This document shows, piece by piece, positions 42,360 through 51,056 of a stretch of DNA of 64,000 nucleotides. The notes under the pieces are model-generated. The model was not told where the DNA came from and did not search any database. It worked only from the letters and a program-made list of their open reading frames with translations. Position 1 is the stretch's first letter, and every line of letters starts with the position of its first letter. This DNA is from Roseivirga sp. BDSF3-8. GTDB lineage: Bacteria; Bacteroidota; Bacteroidia; Cytophagales; Cyclobacteriaceae. The position numbers and the translations under genes are program-made. The stretch is taken from positions 2,269,001 through 2,333,000 of the forward strand of contig NZ_JBGNFV010000001.1 of assembly GCF_041449215.1 (NCBI RefSeq). The letters are read 5' to 3'.

Positions 42360-43200
42360 AATTATAGAAGCCGCGGCCCGACTTGCGGCCGAAGTGACCG
42401 GCATCCACTTTTTGCTCCTGTATGCGGCTGGGTCTGAATTTAACGTCGTAGTGAAAGGCTTCAAACATACTTTTGGTCACACTGAAGTTCGTTTCCACTC
42501 CTATCAGGTCCATCAGGCGGAAAGGTCCCATACGGAATCCGGCCCCTTGCAGCAGGCCGTCTATCGTTTCCACATCCGCTACACCCTCCTCCGCAATTTT
42601 CAGGCTCTCTACATAAAAGTGTCTCGCCACACGGTTAACGATAAAGCCGGAAGAATCTTTTGCCACGGCCGGGGTTTTTCCGATACGTTCCGCAAAGTCG
42701 TATCCGGCCTGGGCTACCTCGCTGCTGGTGGCAGCGCCGCTGATTACTTCTACCAGCTTCATAATATGCGCCGGATTGAAGAAGTGCAGGCCAAGAAAGT
42801 TTTCAGGCCTTTTGAGGGCCGCTCCAATACGTGTTACCGGAATAGAAGAGGTGTTTGTCGCCAGAATCGTATCGGGTCCGTTGATCTCCTCCAGCTTTTT
42901 AAATAACCCTTGCTTTACATCAAGCCGCTCCACTACCGCCTCTATGATAAGGTCTGCCTTTACCTCTTCCAGGCGATCCGTAGTCGCTATGAGGGAGAGG
43001 GCAGACTCTTTCTGTTCATTAGTCACCTTACCCTTCTCTATTCCCTTATTCAGGTTTTTAGTGATAGTGGCAAGACCTTTTTCCAGCATTTCAGGTTTCA
43101 GGTCATACATCATCACCTCGTAGCCAGCCATGGCAGCTACCTGCGCGATACCTGCGCCCATTACACCTGATCCGGCTACGGCAACTTTACTTATATTCAT
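42349..43200 (-). CDS. 3-hydroxyacyl-CoA (3-hydroxybutyryl-CoA) dehydrogenase
   Basis: NAD-dependent dehydrogenase of fatty-acid or butyrate metabolism, 283 residues. The Rossmann motif VAGSGVMGAGIAQVAAMAGY is at the N-terminus. The active-site His is in LGLHFFNPAHIMKLVEVI, and the C-terminal domain has FGRKSGRGFYNY. This is the short monofunctional form (Hbd/PaaH type), without the hydratase half of FadB. It lies 20 bases after pheS on the minus strand. Confidence 0.93.
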   Translation of the reverse strand: MNISKVAVAGSGVMGAGIAQVAAMAGYEVMMYDLKPEMLEKGLATITKNLNKGIEKGKVTNEQKESALSLIATTDRLEEVKADLIIEAVVERLDVKQGLFKKLEEINGPDTILATNTSSIPVTRIGAALKRPENFLGLHFFNPAHIMKLVEVISGAATSSEVAQAGYDFAERIGKTPAVAKDSSGFIVNRVARHFYVESLKIAEEGVADVETIDGLLQGAGFRMGPFRLMDLIGVETNFSVTKSMFEAFHYDVKFRPSRIQEQKVDAGHFGRKSGRGFYNYEK

Positions 43201-43220
43201 AGAATCTTTGTTCTTCTATA

Positions 43221-44270
43221 TTATCCCATGGGGGTAAACTGACGCAGGAAGCGTATATCGTTTTCAGAGAAAAGGCGTAAATCCTCGATATTGTACTTCA
43301 GCATAGCGATACGTTCCACCCCCATTCCAAAGGCAAAACCAGTGTATTTTTCCGGGTCTATACCACAGTTCTCCAGCACCTGGGGGTCTATCATACCTGC
43401 ACCGCATATCTCTACCCAGCCGGTACCTTTACATACATTCTTACGGCCTCCGCAAATTTCGCAGGTGCCCGGCTCATTCAGGCCGCAGCTAACGTCCATT
43501 TCTGCGCTTACCTCTGTAAACGGAAAGTAGCTGGGACGGAAGCGTACCTTACTCTGCTGCCCGAACATCTCCTTGGCAAAGTGATAGAGCGTTTGCTTAA
43601 GATCCACAAAGCTCACGTTCTCAGCGATGTAGATACCTTCCACCTGGTGAAAGAAGCAGTGGGCCCTCGCTGAAATCGCCTCATTACGGTATACCCTGCC
43701 CGGCATGATCTTACGCAGCGGCGGCTTCGTCGTTTCCATTACCCGTACCTGAACGGATGAAGTGTGCGTACGCAGTACCATATCCGGATTCTTCTCAATG
43801 AAGAATGTGTCCTGCATTTCGCGGGCCGGGTGGTTCTCCGGGAAGTTCAGTGCACTGAAATTATGAAAATCATCCTCTATTTCCGGGCCTTCTGCCACAC
43901 TGAACCCGATCTGCTCAAATATTTCAATGATACGCTGCTGCGTTTTAGACAGCGGATGAATAGTGCCCAACTGGTCAGGCACAGGCGGCAGGGTAAGATC
44001 TGGATGGTCATGAGACTTAGCGCCTGCTGTGCTTTCCTCCAGGCTGGTAATAAGTTCTTTAAACTTATCCTGCGCCTCATTTTTCAACACGTTCAGGGCC
44101 TGACCCATTGCTTTTTTATCTTCGTTGGGCACGTCCTTCAGCCCGGCAAAAAGCTCGCCCATCACCCCCTTACGGCTGATAAATTTCAGACGATAGGCCT
44201 CCAGTTCATCATTGTTGGAAACCTGATAGCCCTCTATCTCATTCGTTAATTCCCGGATCTTATCCTGCAT
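43221..44270 (-). CDS. pheS: Phenylalanine-tRNA ligase alpha subunit
   Basis: Class II aminoacyl-tRNA synthetase subunit of 349 residues. The N-terminal coiled-coil tRNA-binding region is followed by the catalytic core with motif 2 (MPGRVYRNEAISARAHCFFH), FTEVSAEMDV and motif 3 FAFGMGVERIAMLKY. The length is typical. pheT is not in the window; in Bacteroidota the two subunits are often unlinked. It lies between cysN and the hydroxyacyl-CoA dehydrogenase gene with small gaps. Confidence 0.96.
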   Translation of the reverse strand: MQDKIRELTNEIEGYQVSNNDELEAYRLKFISRKGVMGELFAGLKDVPNEDKKAMGQALNVLKNEAQDKFKELITSLEESTAGAKSHDHPDLTLPPVPDQLGTIHPLSKTQQRIIEIFEQIGFSVAEGPEIEDDFHNFSALNFPENHPAREMQDTFFIEKNPDMVLRTHTSSVQVRVMETTKPPLRKIMPGRVYRNEAISARAHCFFHQVEGIYIAENVSFVDLKQTLYHFAKEMFGQQSKVRFRPSYFPFTEVSAEMDVSCGLNEPGTCEICGGRKNVCKGTGWVEICGAGMIDPQVLENCGIDPEKYTGFAFGMGVERIAMLKYNIEDLRLFSENDIRFLRQFTPMG

Positions 44271-44303
44271 TTCCTCTTTCTTCTTTATTTCCCGGCAGGC
44301 CGA

Positions 44304-45584
44304 TCAGATGATCATGCCAGCACCTACCGTTTCGTTCGTAAACTCATCTACCAATATTACGCTACCCGTATTACGGTTCTTCTTGTAGCTGTCAAAGAAG
44401 AGCGGCTTAGTAGTACGAATACGAATACGTCCGATATCGTTAAGACCAATTTCAAGATCGTCTTCAATGCGGTGCAGCGTGTTGATGTTCACCTTATACC
44501 GCACGTCCTTAATAATGCAGCGTACTTCCTGTGAGGTATGGCGAAGAGCATACTTACCATTAGGCTGCAGCTTTTTCTCATTTAGCCAACAAATCATCAG
44601 CTCAATATCCTGGCTGGCAGTAGGCTGGTTATGAGGTTTTACGATCATGTCGCCGCGGCTAATGTCGATGTCATCCTCAAGCGTCATCACCACCGACATA
44701 GGAGGGAAGGCCTCACCCAGTTTTTTATCCATCAGGTGGATGTTGGCGATCTTACTGGTAAAGCCTGAGGGCATGGCGAGTATCTCGTCACCTGGCTTGA
44801 AAATACCCCCTTCTATACGGCCCGCGTAGCCTCTGAAGTCATGGTACTCATCACTCTGCGGGCGTATCACGCGCTGTACAGACATGCGGCTGTCCACATA
44901 ATTCAGGTCACTGCCTATGTGCACATTTTCCAGCGTGTAGAGTAGCGTGCCGCCGTCATACCAGGGCATGTTTTCGCTTTTCTTCACCACATTGTCCCCC
45001 TTCAGGGCACTGATAGGAATGAAGTGTATGTCAGGTATTTCCAGCTTGGCGCTGAAATCCTCGAAGTCATCTTTGATCTTCTCATAAGCCTCTTCACTGT
45101 AGTCCACCAGGTCCATCTTATTGATGCACAGTACCAGGTGCTTGATCTGTAGGAGAGAGGCGATAAATGCATGCCGGCAGGTTTGCTCTACCACCCCATT
45201 ACGCGCATCTACCAGTACAATAGCCAGGTTGGCATTAGAAGCACCGGTAACCATGTTACGCGTGTACTGGATATGACCGGGAGTGTCCGCAATGATAAAT
45301 TTTCTCTTAGGTGTGGCAAAGTAACGATAGGCCACATCAATGGTAATGCCCTGCTCACGTTCTGCCCGCAGACCGTCAGTAAGAAGCGCCAGGTTTACGT
45401 AGCTGTCGCCTGCCTTCTGGCTGGACTGCTCTATGGCATCCATCTGGTCCTCAAAAATAGCCTTTGAGTCAAACAGCAGTCTGCCGATTAGCGTACTTTT
45501 ACCGTCGTCCACACTTCCGGCAGTGGTGAACCTCAGAAGATCCATTTTCAGGTAGTCTTCTGTATTTATGGATTGTTCGATCAT
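44304..45584 (-). CDS. cysN: Sulfate adenylyltransferase subunit 1 (GTPase subunit)
   Basis: EF-Tu-like GTPase that drives formation of APS by CysD. G1 TAGSVDDGKSTLIGRLLFDS is near residue 21, G3 DTPGH near 96 and G4 NKMDL near 152. Beta-barrel domains follow to the end. The length of 426 residues is a stand-alone CysN with no fused CysC; cysC is a separate gene in the same run. The gap to cysD is 27 bases. Confidence 0.95.
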   Translation of the reverse strand: MIEQSINTEDYLKMDLLRFTTAGSVDDGKSTLIGRLLFDSKAIFEDQMDAIEQSSQKAGDSYVNLALLTDGLRAEREQGITIDVAYRYFATPKRKFIIADTPGHIQYTRNMVTGASNANLAIVLVDARNGVVEQTCRHAFIASLLQIKHLVLCINKMDLVDYSEEAYEKIKDDFEDFSAKLEIPDIHFIPISALKGDNVVKKSENMPWYDGGTLLYTLENVHIGSDLNYVDSRMSVQRVIRPQSDEYHDFRGYAGRIEGGIFKPGDEILAMPSGFTSKIANIHLMDKKLGEAFPPMSVVMTLEDDIDISRGDMIVKPHNQPTASQDIELMICWLNEKKLQPNGKYALRHTSQEVRCIIKDVRYKVNINTLHRIEDDLEIGLNDIGRIRIRTTKPLFFDSYKKNRNTGSVILVDEFTNETVGAGMII

Positions 45585-45611
45585 CTCGAAATCTCTTCTT
45601 TAAAAAATATT

Positions 45612-46517
45612 CTAGAAATAACCCTGCTTCTTCCTGTCTTCCATGGCAGCTTCAGAGCGTTTGTCATCTGCACGGCCTCCGCGTTCTGTAACACGGGCCG
45701 CGGCTACCTCCTGTATGATCTGATCCAGATCAGCGGCAGGGGATTCAACAGCACCCGTACAAGTCATATCGCCAACGGTACGGAAACGAACCACCCGTTT
45801 TTCGTATGCCTCATCATTCATCAGGGTAATGAACTCACTCCTGGCAAGCAATACCCCGCTGCGCGTAACCACATCCCGCTCGTGAGAGAAGTAAATCTCG
45901 GGTATTTCCAGCTCCTCACGCTTGATGTACTGCCACACATCCATTTCAGTCCAGTTACTGATCGGGAACACCCGGAAGTGCTCTCCTACGTGCTTCCGGC
46001 CGTTAAACAGGTTCCACAGTTCGGGGCGTTGGTTTTTAGGGTCCCACTGGCCGAATTCGTCCCGGTGAGAGAAGAATCGCTCCTTGGCGCGCGCCTTTTC
46101 CTCATCCCGTCTGGCACCGCCAAAAGCTGCGTCAAATTTAAATTCTTCGATGGCATCCAGCAGCGTAATGGTCTGCAGAGAGTTACGGCTGGGGTTAGGT
46201 CCTTTCTCCTCACGGGCCCGGCCCTTATCTATAGAGTCCTGCACCGTGCGAACGATCAGGTTTACACCAAGCTCCTTCACAAGCTTGTCACGAAACTGGA
46301 TAGTCTCGGGGAAGTTGTGACCCGTGTCGATGTGCATGAGCGAAAAAGGAATCTTGGCAGGCCAAAAGGCTTTCTGAGCCAGCCTGAGAACGGTGATAGA
46401 GTCTTTACCACCGGAGAACAGCAGAACAGGGTTCTCGAACTGCGAAGCTACCTCGCGTATCACGAAAATCGCTTCCGATTCTAACTGCTCGAGGTGCGTC
46501 AGATTATAAGAAGTCAT
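45612..46517 (-). CDS. cysD: Sulfate adenylyltransferase subunit 2
   Basis: Catalytic subunit of ATP sulfurylase, 301 residues, with the PP-loop LLFSGGKDSITVLRLAQKAF near residue 33, SLMHIDTGHNFPE, and the C-terminal RFRTVGDMTCTGAVES. It produces APS from ATP and sulfate together with CysN. It follows cysC by eight bases. Confidence 0.96.
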   Translation of the reverse strand: MTSYNLTHLEQLESEAIFVIREVASQFENPVLLFSGGKDSITVLRLAQKAFWPAKIPFSLMHIDTGHNFPETIQFRDKLVKELGVNLIVRTVQDSIDKGRAREEKGPNPSRNSLQTITLLDAIEEFKFDAAFGGARRDEEKARAKERFFSHRDEFGQWDPKNQRPELWNLFNGRKHVGEHFRVFPISNWTEMDVWQYIKREELEIPEIYFSHERDVVTRSGVLLARSEFITLMNDEAYEKRVVRFRTVGDMTCTGAVESPAADLDQIIQEVAAARVTERGGRADDKRSEAAMEDRKKQGYF

Positions 46518-46525
46518 TAATGATG

Positions 46526-47137
46526 TTATTTCTCGTCTTTGTAATCGATTACCGGAAGAACGGCCTCTACAAGCTGCCGGCTACTATCGGCTAAGTTATG
46601 TATATCCGTCCGTAATTCAATATCGGGTGTTGCAGGGGCCTCAAAGGGGCTGCTGATTCCGGTAAATGCTTTTATTTCACCCTTGCGTGCCTTGGCATAC
46701 AGTCCCTTTACATCACGCTCTTCACATACCTCCAGCGGGCAATTGATAAATACCTCCAGGTACGAATCCCTGCCTATGATGTCGCGCGCCATGCTGCGAA
46801 TATCATGGGTAGGGCTGATGAGCGAACAAATGGTAATGATGCCACAATCGGCAAAAAGTTTAGAAACCTCTGCTGCACGGCGAATGTTTTCGCGGCGCTC
46901 CTCCGTACTGAACCCAAGATTGTTATTTACCCCGGTGCGCAGGTTGTCGCCGTCGAGCAGTTTGGTTAAATAGCCTTTATTATGAAGGTCATTTTCCAGC
47001 GCCCGGGCCAGTGTGCTCTTGCCGGATCCTGACAGACCCACCATCCAGATAACCTTGGCTCGCTGTTTTAAAAGCGATTCCTTATCTTGTTTAGTCAGGA
47101 TGGTGTCAAAAATTGGATGAATGTTTTCCAAAATCAC
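46526..47137 (-). CDS. cysC: Adenylyl-sulfate kinase
   Basis: Phosphorylates APS to PAPS. The P-loop MVGLSGSGKSTLARALE is at about residues 31-47, followed by LLDGDNLRTGVN and a family-type FINCPLEVCEERDVKGLY. The start is a GTG at 47137: the only ATG nearby lies in the strand before the P-loop and would remove the conserved ENIHP lead. The length is 203 residues. It is the first gene of the minus-strand cys run and is divergent from cysQ. Confidence 0.94.
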   Translation of the reverse strand: MILENIHPIFDTILTKQDKESLLKQRAKVIWMVGLSGSGKSTLARALENDLHNKGYLTKLLDGDNLRTGVNNNLGFSTEERRENIRRAAEVSKLFADCGIITICSLISPTHDIRSMARDIIGRDSYLEVFINCPLEVCEERDVKGLYAKARKGEIKAFTGISSPFEAPATPDIELRTDIHNLADSSRQLVEAVLPVIDYKDEK

Positions 47138-47149
47138 CTAAGTTTTTTA

Positions 47150-47157
47150 CAAAACTA
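47150..47157 (-). promoter_or_regulatory. Candidate -7 element for the cysCDN run
   Basis: Minus-strand TAGTTTTG is an exact TAnnTTTG match, 12 bases before the cysC GTG. It faces away from the matching plus-strand element of cysQ. Confidence 0.45.
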
Positions 47158-47174
47158 TAATAAAAAAATATAGT

Positions 47175-47194
47175 ATTCGGACCGTAGTTCGAAT
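47175..47194. promoter_or_regulatory. Inverted repeat between the cysC and cysQ promoters
   Basis: ATTCG (47175-47179) and CGAAT (47190-47194) are inverted copies separated by ten bases. It lies between the two divergent -7 candidates, a good place for an operator acting on both. Arms of five bases are short, so chance is possible. Confidence 0.3.
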
Positions 47195-47200
47195 TTTACG

Positions 47201-47208
47201 TAGCTTTG
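47201..47208 (+). promoter_or_regulatory. Candidate -7 element for cysQ
   Basis: TAGCTTTG matches TAnnTTTG exactly, 31 bases before the cysQ ATG. Confidence 0.45.
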
Positions 47209-47239
47209 AATCGTAAATTTAGCCATTTAGAATTGAAAG

Positions 47240-47998
47240 ATGGAACTTAATACCATTATTGAAATAGCAAGAAATGCCGGGGCTGCCATCATGGGCATTT
47301 ATCAGAACGAGGATTTTTCGTCCGTAGTGGACTTTAAGGAAGATAATTCGCCTCTTACTCTTGCTGATAAGGCCTCTCATGAAGTCATTATGGAAGGGCT
47401 GAAAAAAAGTTTCCCGGACATGCCCGTCATTAGTGAAGAAGGCAAAGAGATCACTTATCAGGATCGTAGTCAGTGGAAAGAGTACTGGTTAGTGGATCCC
47501 CTGGACGGCACTAAAGAATTTATCAAGCGTAATGGTGAGTTTACTGTAAATATCGCGCTTATCCGTAATAATGAAGCCGTCGCCGGTGTGGTGTACGTGC
47601 CCGCCAAGGATATTCTGTACTACGGAGCTAAAGAGGACGGAGCCTTTAAGGTAGAAGGAGACTGGCAGCAGAAGCTTACAGTCAACGGTAAAAAGGAGAG
47701 TGGCCTGGTGGCAGTAAGAAGCAAGTCCCATGCTAACCCTGAGGAAGAAAAGGTCCTGAACGAATATGGTGTTACAGACAGTATTTCAGTAGGCAGCAGC
47801 CTAAAGTTTTGCATGGTGGCAGAGGGCAAGGCAGATATTTATTATCGCCACGGGCCCACTATGGAATGGGATACCGCCGCAGGCCATGCCGTACTCGAAG
47901 CTGCCGGCGGCAGGGTAATGATCGAAACCGGCCCGGAGCCTTTCCGCTATAACAAGGAATCACTGCTTAACACATCATTTCTGTGTACAGGCTGGTAA
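47240..47998 (+). CDS. cysQ: 3'(2'),5'-bisphosphate nucleotidase
   Basis: Inositol-monophosphatase-fold enzyme of 252 residues that hydrolyses PAP left after PAPS is used, or PAPS itself. The metal-binding motifs are VISEEGKEI, the DPLDGTKEFIKRNGEFTVN signature near residue 86, and EWDTAAGHAVLEAAGG near the end. Its place opposite cysC, facing away, fits control of PAPS/PAP levels. It ends 26 bases before the convergent polysaccharide genes. Confidence 0.94.
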   Translation: MELNTIIEIARNAGAAIMGIYQNEDFSSVVDFKEDNSPLTLADKASHEVIMEGLKKSFPDMPVISEEGKEITYQDRSQWKEYWLVDPLDGTKEFIKRNGEFTVNIALIRNNEAVAGVVYVPAKDILYYGAKEDGAFKVEGDWQQKLTVNGKKESGLVAVRSKSHANPEEEKVLNEYGVTDSISVGSSLKFCMVAEGKADIYYRHGPTMEWDTAAGHAVLEAAGGRVMIETGPEPFRYNKESLLNTSFLCTGW

Positions 47999-48024
47999 GG
48001 CTGTCCGGAAAATAAATGAAATGA

Positions 48025-49101
48025 TCAGGCAGGGCGACTTAGAGCGTTCTGTCTTTTTTTATCCTGTCTCCTGGCCAATCCTTCCAGAAAGAGGCTCAGT
48101 AAGAGAGCCGTCCCTACTATTACAGGCAGCGCGATAACGTCAGACAGGCTGCTCATGGCAATGGCCATAACGATAAAAAGTAAATTAGCACCCCCCAGTA
48201 CCATGACAGCCCCGCTATGGCTCAGGCCAAGGCGCAGAAGCAAGTGATGAAGGTGCGTCATGTCAGGCGAAAAAGGACTCTTACCCCGGATAGCACGGGA
48301 AATAAACACGCGCAGCGTGTCGAAAAGAGGGATAATGAGTACCGCTACCGCTGTCGATATGGTAGGCGTAAATTTATAGGCATGCCCCTGCGAGAGGCTA
48401 TCATTTTGCTCAATAAAATAAATAGCCAGTATAGACATAAAGTAGCCGATGACCAGCGCCCCCGTGTCCCCCATAAAGATCCGGCTCGGCTCCCAGTTAA
48501 AGTTTAGGAAAGCCACTATGGCCCCGATCATGCCAAAGATCATGATACTGATAGGGTAATTACCCAATAGGTAAAACCAGATCCCGAAGGACGATAGCAC
48601 GATGACGGAAATAGTACCTGCCAGACCATCCACCCCATCTATCAGGTTAAAGCTGTTAGTGATGACAATGATCGTGAAAACAGATAGGGAAGTACCAAGC
48701 CAAAAAGGGATTTCATATACACCAAAGAGGCCGTGGAGGGAGTTCAGGCGGATATCGCTGAGTCCCACTACCATGGAAGCAGCCACTATCTGAGCAATAA
48801 GCTTGTAGGAAGGGCGAAGGGGAATGAGGTCATCACGCATGCCCGTGATAAATACGATCACCAGCCCGCCGAAGACATACTTGAAAACCGCCAGCTCACC
48901 CGAAGTCATCCAGAAGACTGACGAGAGCATTAGCCCCCCGAATATACCAATACCACCCATGGAGGGAGTAAAATTCTTATGGATCTTTCGGCCGCCAGGT
49001 ATATCAAATATCTTCTTTTTGGTGAAAAACTTTATTACCAGCGGGATGGTAAAAAAAGCCACCAGAAAAGAAGTGATAAAACTGTAGATCAATAAAGACA
49101 T
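48025..49101 (-). CDS. Polyprenyl-phosphate N-acetylhexosamine-1-phosphate transferase (WecA/MraY family)
   Basis: Polytopic inner-membrane enzyme of 358 residues that loads an amino-sugar phosphate onto undecaprenyl phosphate. Motifs include TPSMGGIGIFGG (cofactor loop), NLIDGVDGLAGT (catalytic Asp pair), FLNFNWEPSRIFMGDTGAL, and a cytoplasmic TPDMTHLHHLLLRLG His-rich loop (here SPDMTHLHH) typical of WecA-like members. About ten membrane helices. It is the last gene of the minus-strand surface-polysaccharide run and has its own promoter candidate. Confidence 0.92.
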   Translation of the reverse strand: MSLLIYSFITSFLVAFFTIPLVIKFFTKKKIFDIPGGRKIHKNFTPSMGGIGIFGGLMLSSVFWMTSGELAVFKYVFGGLVIVFITGMRDDLIPLRPSYKLIAQIVAASMVVGLSDIRLNSLHGLFGVYEIPFWLGTSLSVFTIIVITNSFNLIDGVDGLAGTISVIVLSSFGIWFYLLGNYPISIMIFGMIGAIVAFLNFNWEPSRIFMGDTGALVIGYFMSILAIYFIEQNDSLSQGHAYKFTPTISTAVAVLIIPLFDTLRVFISRAIRGKSPFSPDMTHLHHLLLRLGLSHSGAVMVLGGANLLFIVMAIAMSSLSDVIALPVIVGTALLLSLFLEGLARRQDKKRQNALSRPA

Positions 49102-49120
49102 ACCTTCAGCATTGCGCTCT

Positions 49121-49128
49121 CAAAATTA
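49121..49128 (-). promoter_or_regulatory. Candidate -7 element for the WecA-like gene
   Basis: Minus-strand TAATTTTG is an exact TAnnTTTG match about 20 bases before the ATG at 49101. This suggests the gene can be transcribed apart from the polysaccharide operon. Confidence 0.45.
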
Positions 49129-49165
49129 AGCAATTGGCCGATCAATAACCCCTGTTTTCAGGATT

Positions 49166-49837
49166 TTATGCGAACTGGGCCGTTTCTTTGGGCAGATCCG
49201 GGAACACCTTATAGTATATTCTCGAGTCTGAGTTGAGCACCACCCAAACAGTAAGCAACAGCAGGTTTAAGTCTGTGAAAAAGCAGGAGTTACGCTGATA
49301 CCACATTTCCACCGCCCCTTTGTAGGGGAAAATGAACTGCGAGTAAAACATCCGCGGCTCCATTCCGCTCTCAGAAACCATTTTTTCCTCGTCTCTGAAT
49401 ATGATCGAGCCTATCCCTGTGATCCCCGGCTTCGCATTATAAATACTGGCCTGTACTTCAGGAGAATAATTCTCAAAGCTTACAGGCATCAGAGGGCGCG
49501 GGCCTACCAGGCTCATATCTCCGTTGATCACATTCAGGATCTGGGGGAGCTCATTAAGCTTGGTAATGCGAAGTATACGCCCCACTTTAGTTACCCGGGG
49601 GTCATTGCGCAGGGTAATATCTCCGGTGCCGATCTTACTGCTGTTCTTTACCATCGTGGCAAATTTGAGTATATAGAACGGCTCATTTCTATAACCTACG
49701 CGCTTCTGGCGGTAAAACACCTCCCGCTCACCCGTAACACTGAGGATCAGCATGATCGCCAGAAACAGGGGGCTAACCATGATAAACACGGTCAGAGAGA
49801 TGATAAGGTCAAAACCTCTTTTTACATACTGGTACAT
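49166..49837 (-). CDS. Initiating sugar transferase (PglC/WcaJ-type, bacterial sugar transferase)
   Basis: Monotopic phosphoglycosyl transferase of 223 residues. A re-entrant N-terminal helix (about 8-32) is followed by VFYRQKRVGYRNEPFYILKF, LRITKLNELPQILNVINGDM and SLVGPRPLMPV, the hallmarks of the family. Without the extra membrane helices of WcaJ it resembles the short PglC form. The gap to the upstream dehydratase gene is four bases. Together with the dehydratase, aminotransferase and acetyltransferase genes it can start a glycan from a bacillosamine-like sugar. Confidence 0.92.
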   Translation of the reverse strand: MYQYVKRGFDLIISLTVFIMVSPLFLAIMLILSVTGEREVFYRQKRVGYRNEPFYILKFATMVKNSSKIGTGDITLRNDPRVTKVGRILRITKLNELPQILNVINGDMSLVGPRPLMPVSFENYSPEVQASIYNAKPGITGIGSIIFRDEEKMVSESGMEPRMFYSQFIFPYKGAVEMWYQRNSCFFTDLNLLLLTVWVVLNSDSRIYYKVFPDLPKETAQFA

Positions 49838-49841
49838 AGTA

Positions 49842-51053
49842 TCAGATACTTTGGTCTAAATGTCTGTCTTTCTCTTCATGTGCAAAACCCGGGACATATT
49901 TGCCCAAGAGTTGAACAACGTCTTTTTTACTGTAATCATTCCTCTGAAAAAGTTTTTCGAGGTCTGATTTGAGCGCTGCCGCATCAGGTGCCGCACAGGC
50001 ACTTTCCGTGATCACACCAAGGCTTGTGAATCGCTCTTCATCCCTCGTTTCCAGGGACGTATAAAATTCTTCAAACGGTTTTTCACCCGTTGTATTGCTG
50101 GGAAAGAATAAAACCGGATACGTTTTCGCCTCAGGGTCAAGGTTCTTCGCCTTTTGTATAGCTTCCTTCTCATCACTGCAATAATCAGGCCTTAACCCAT
50201 ACTCGGCCAGCAGGTCCTCTGCTATTCTCGTGAAGGATACCATATCCTTATCCGCATCCAGGCGAGGGTAGAAAATATCTCCGTTATTCCCCAGCACACA
50301 AGCCAGCATGCAAAGCTGTCCCGACTCTTCCGGCGAGACAAAGTAGCGCCTGATGTCCCTGGGAGCTGCCAGCGGCTGCTGCTTATGCAGGCGCTCAATA
50401 AACCCTGCAGGCAGGCTGCCATTGGAGAAGGCCACATTGGCAAAACGCGCCGTCGACACATGCAGGCGGTCCGCATAGTTCAGCACCACATCCTCCATCA
50501 GCTTCTTACTCGCCCCCATCACATTTACCGGGTTAGCCGCCTTGTCCGTCGATACGCAGAAGAAGCGGCCCGGAGGCTGTTCGGCCATCAGCTCCAGCAG
50601 ACCCACCGCATTAAGCACATTATTGCGCACCATCGCCTCCACAGAGTAGTGGTCCTTTTCGCTGCGCACATGCTTATGAGCCGCAAAGTTGGCCACCATA
50701 TCAAAAGGGCCCTCGGCACGGTATATTTTTTCAAAGACCGGCCCCGAGAAGTCCAGCGGGTACGTCTTAAAGTCTTCCGGTATATTCAGGTCCGGGTTGC
50801 TGCGCAGATCACGCACCAGTTCCGTCAGACCGTTCTCATTCGTGTCGGCTACATATAGTTTAGCTGGCTTATAGGCCAGCAGCGCCTTGATAAAATTTGA
50901 CCCTATGGTGCCCGCTCCGCCTATGACCAATACCGAAGCCCCGTCTATCCGGCTGCTTAGTTCATCATGATAAGCCTCCAGATCAGGAGCCAGCAGGCTT
51001 TCGCTGCGGCCCGTAATGCGCTTTATAAATGCTGACAGATTCAGAAACACCAT
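49842..51053 (-). CDS. UDP-N-acetylglucosamine 4,6-dehydratase-type protein (PglF/CapD C-terminal form)
   Basis: NAD-dependent extended SDR of 403 residues. The Rossmann motif VIGGAGTIGSNFIKALLA is near residue 43. FAAHKHVRSEKDHYSVEAMVRNN, STDKAANPVNVMGASKK and ISRRYFVSPEES-like RDIRRYFVSPEESG identify the CapD/PglF family, in which the usual active-site Tyr is replaced by Met. It lacks the four-helix membrane domain of full-length PglF. It should make UDP-2-acetamido-2,6-dideoxy-4-keto-hexose for the aminotransferase gene 3 bases upstream. Confidence 0.9.
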   Translation of the reverse strand: MVFLNLSAFIKRITGRSESLLAPDLEAYHDELSSRIDGASVLVIGGAGTIGSNFIKALLAYKPAKLYVADTNENGLTELVRDLRSNPDLNIPEDFKTYPLDFSGPVFEKIYRAEGPFDMVANFAAHKHVRSEKDHYSVEAMVRNNVLNAVGLLELMAEQPPGRFFCVSTDKAANPVNVMGASKKLMEDVVLNYADRLHVSTARFANVAFSNGSLPAGFIERLHKQQPLAAPRDIRRYFVSPEESGQLCMLACVLGNNGDIFYPRLDADKDMVSFTRIAEDLLAEYGLRPDYCSDEKEAIQKAKNLDPEAKTYPVLFFPSNTTGEKPFEEFYTSLETRDEERFTSLGVITESACAAPDAAALKSDLEKLFQRNDYSKKDVVQLLGKYVPGFAHEEKDRHLDQSI

Positions 51054-51056
51054 TTC

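Noticed and set aside
42360-42464. Upstream extension of the Rieske-like lipoprotein frame
   Set aside because: The extension lies completely inside the dehydrogenase gene and would bury the lipoprotein signal; ATG 42359 gives a proper lipobox.
45573-46484. 303-codon plus-strand open frame opposite cysD
   Set aside because: Antisense shadow; cysD carries all PP-loop motifs in the other direction, and the antisense translation resembles nothing.
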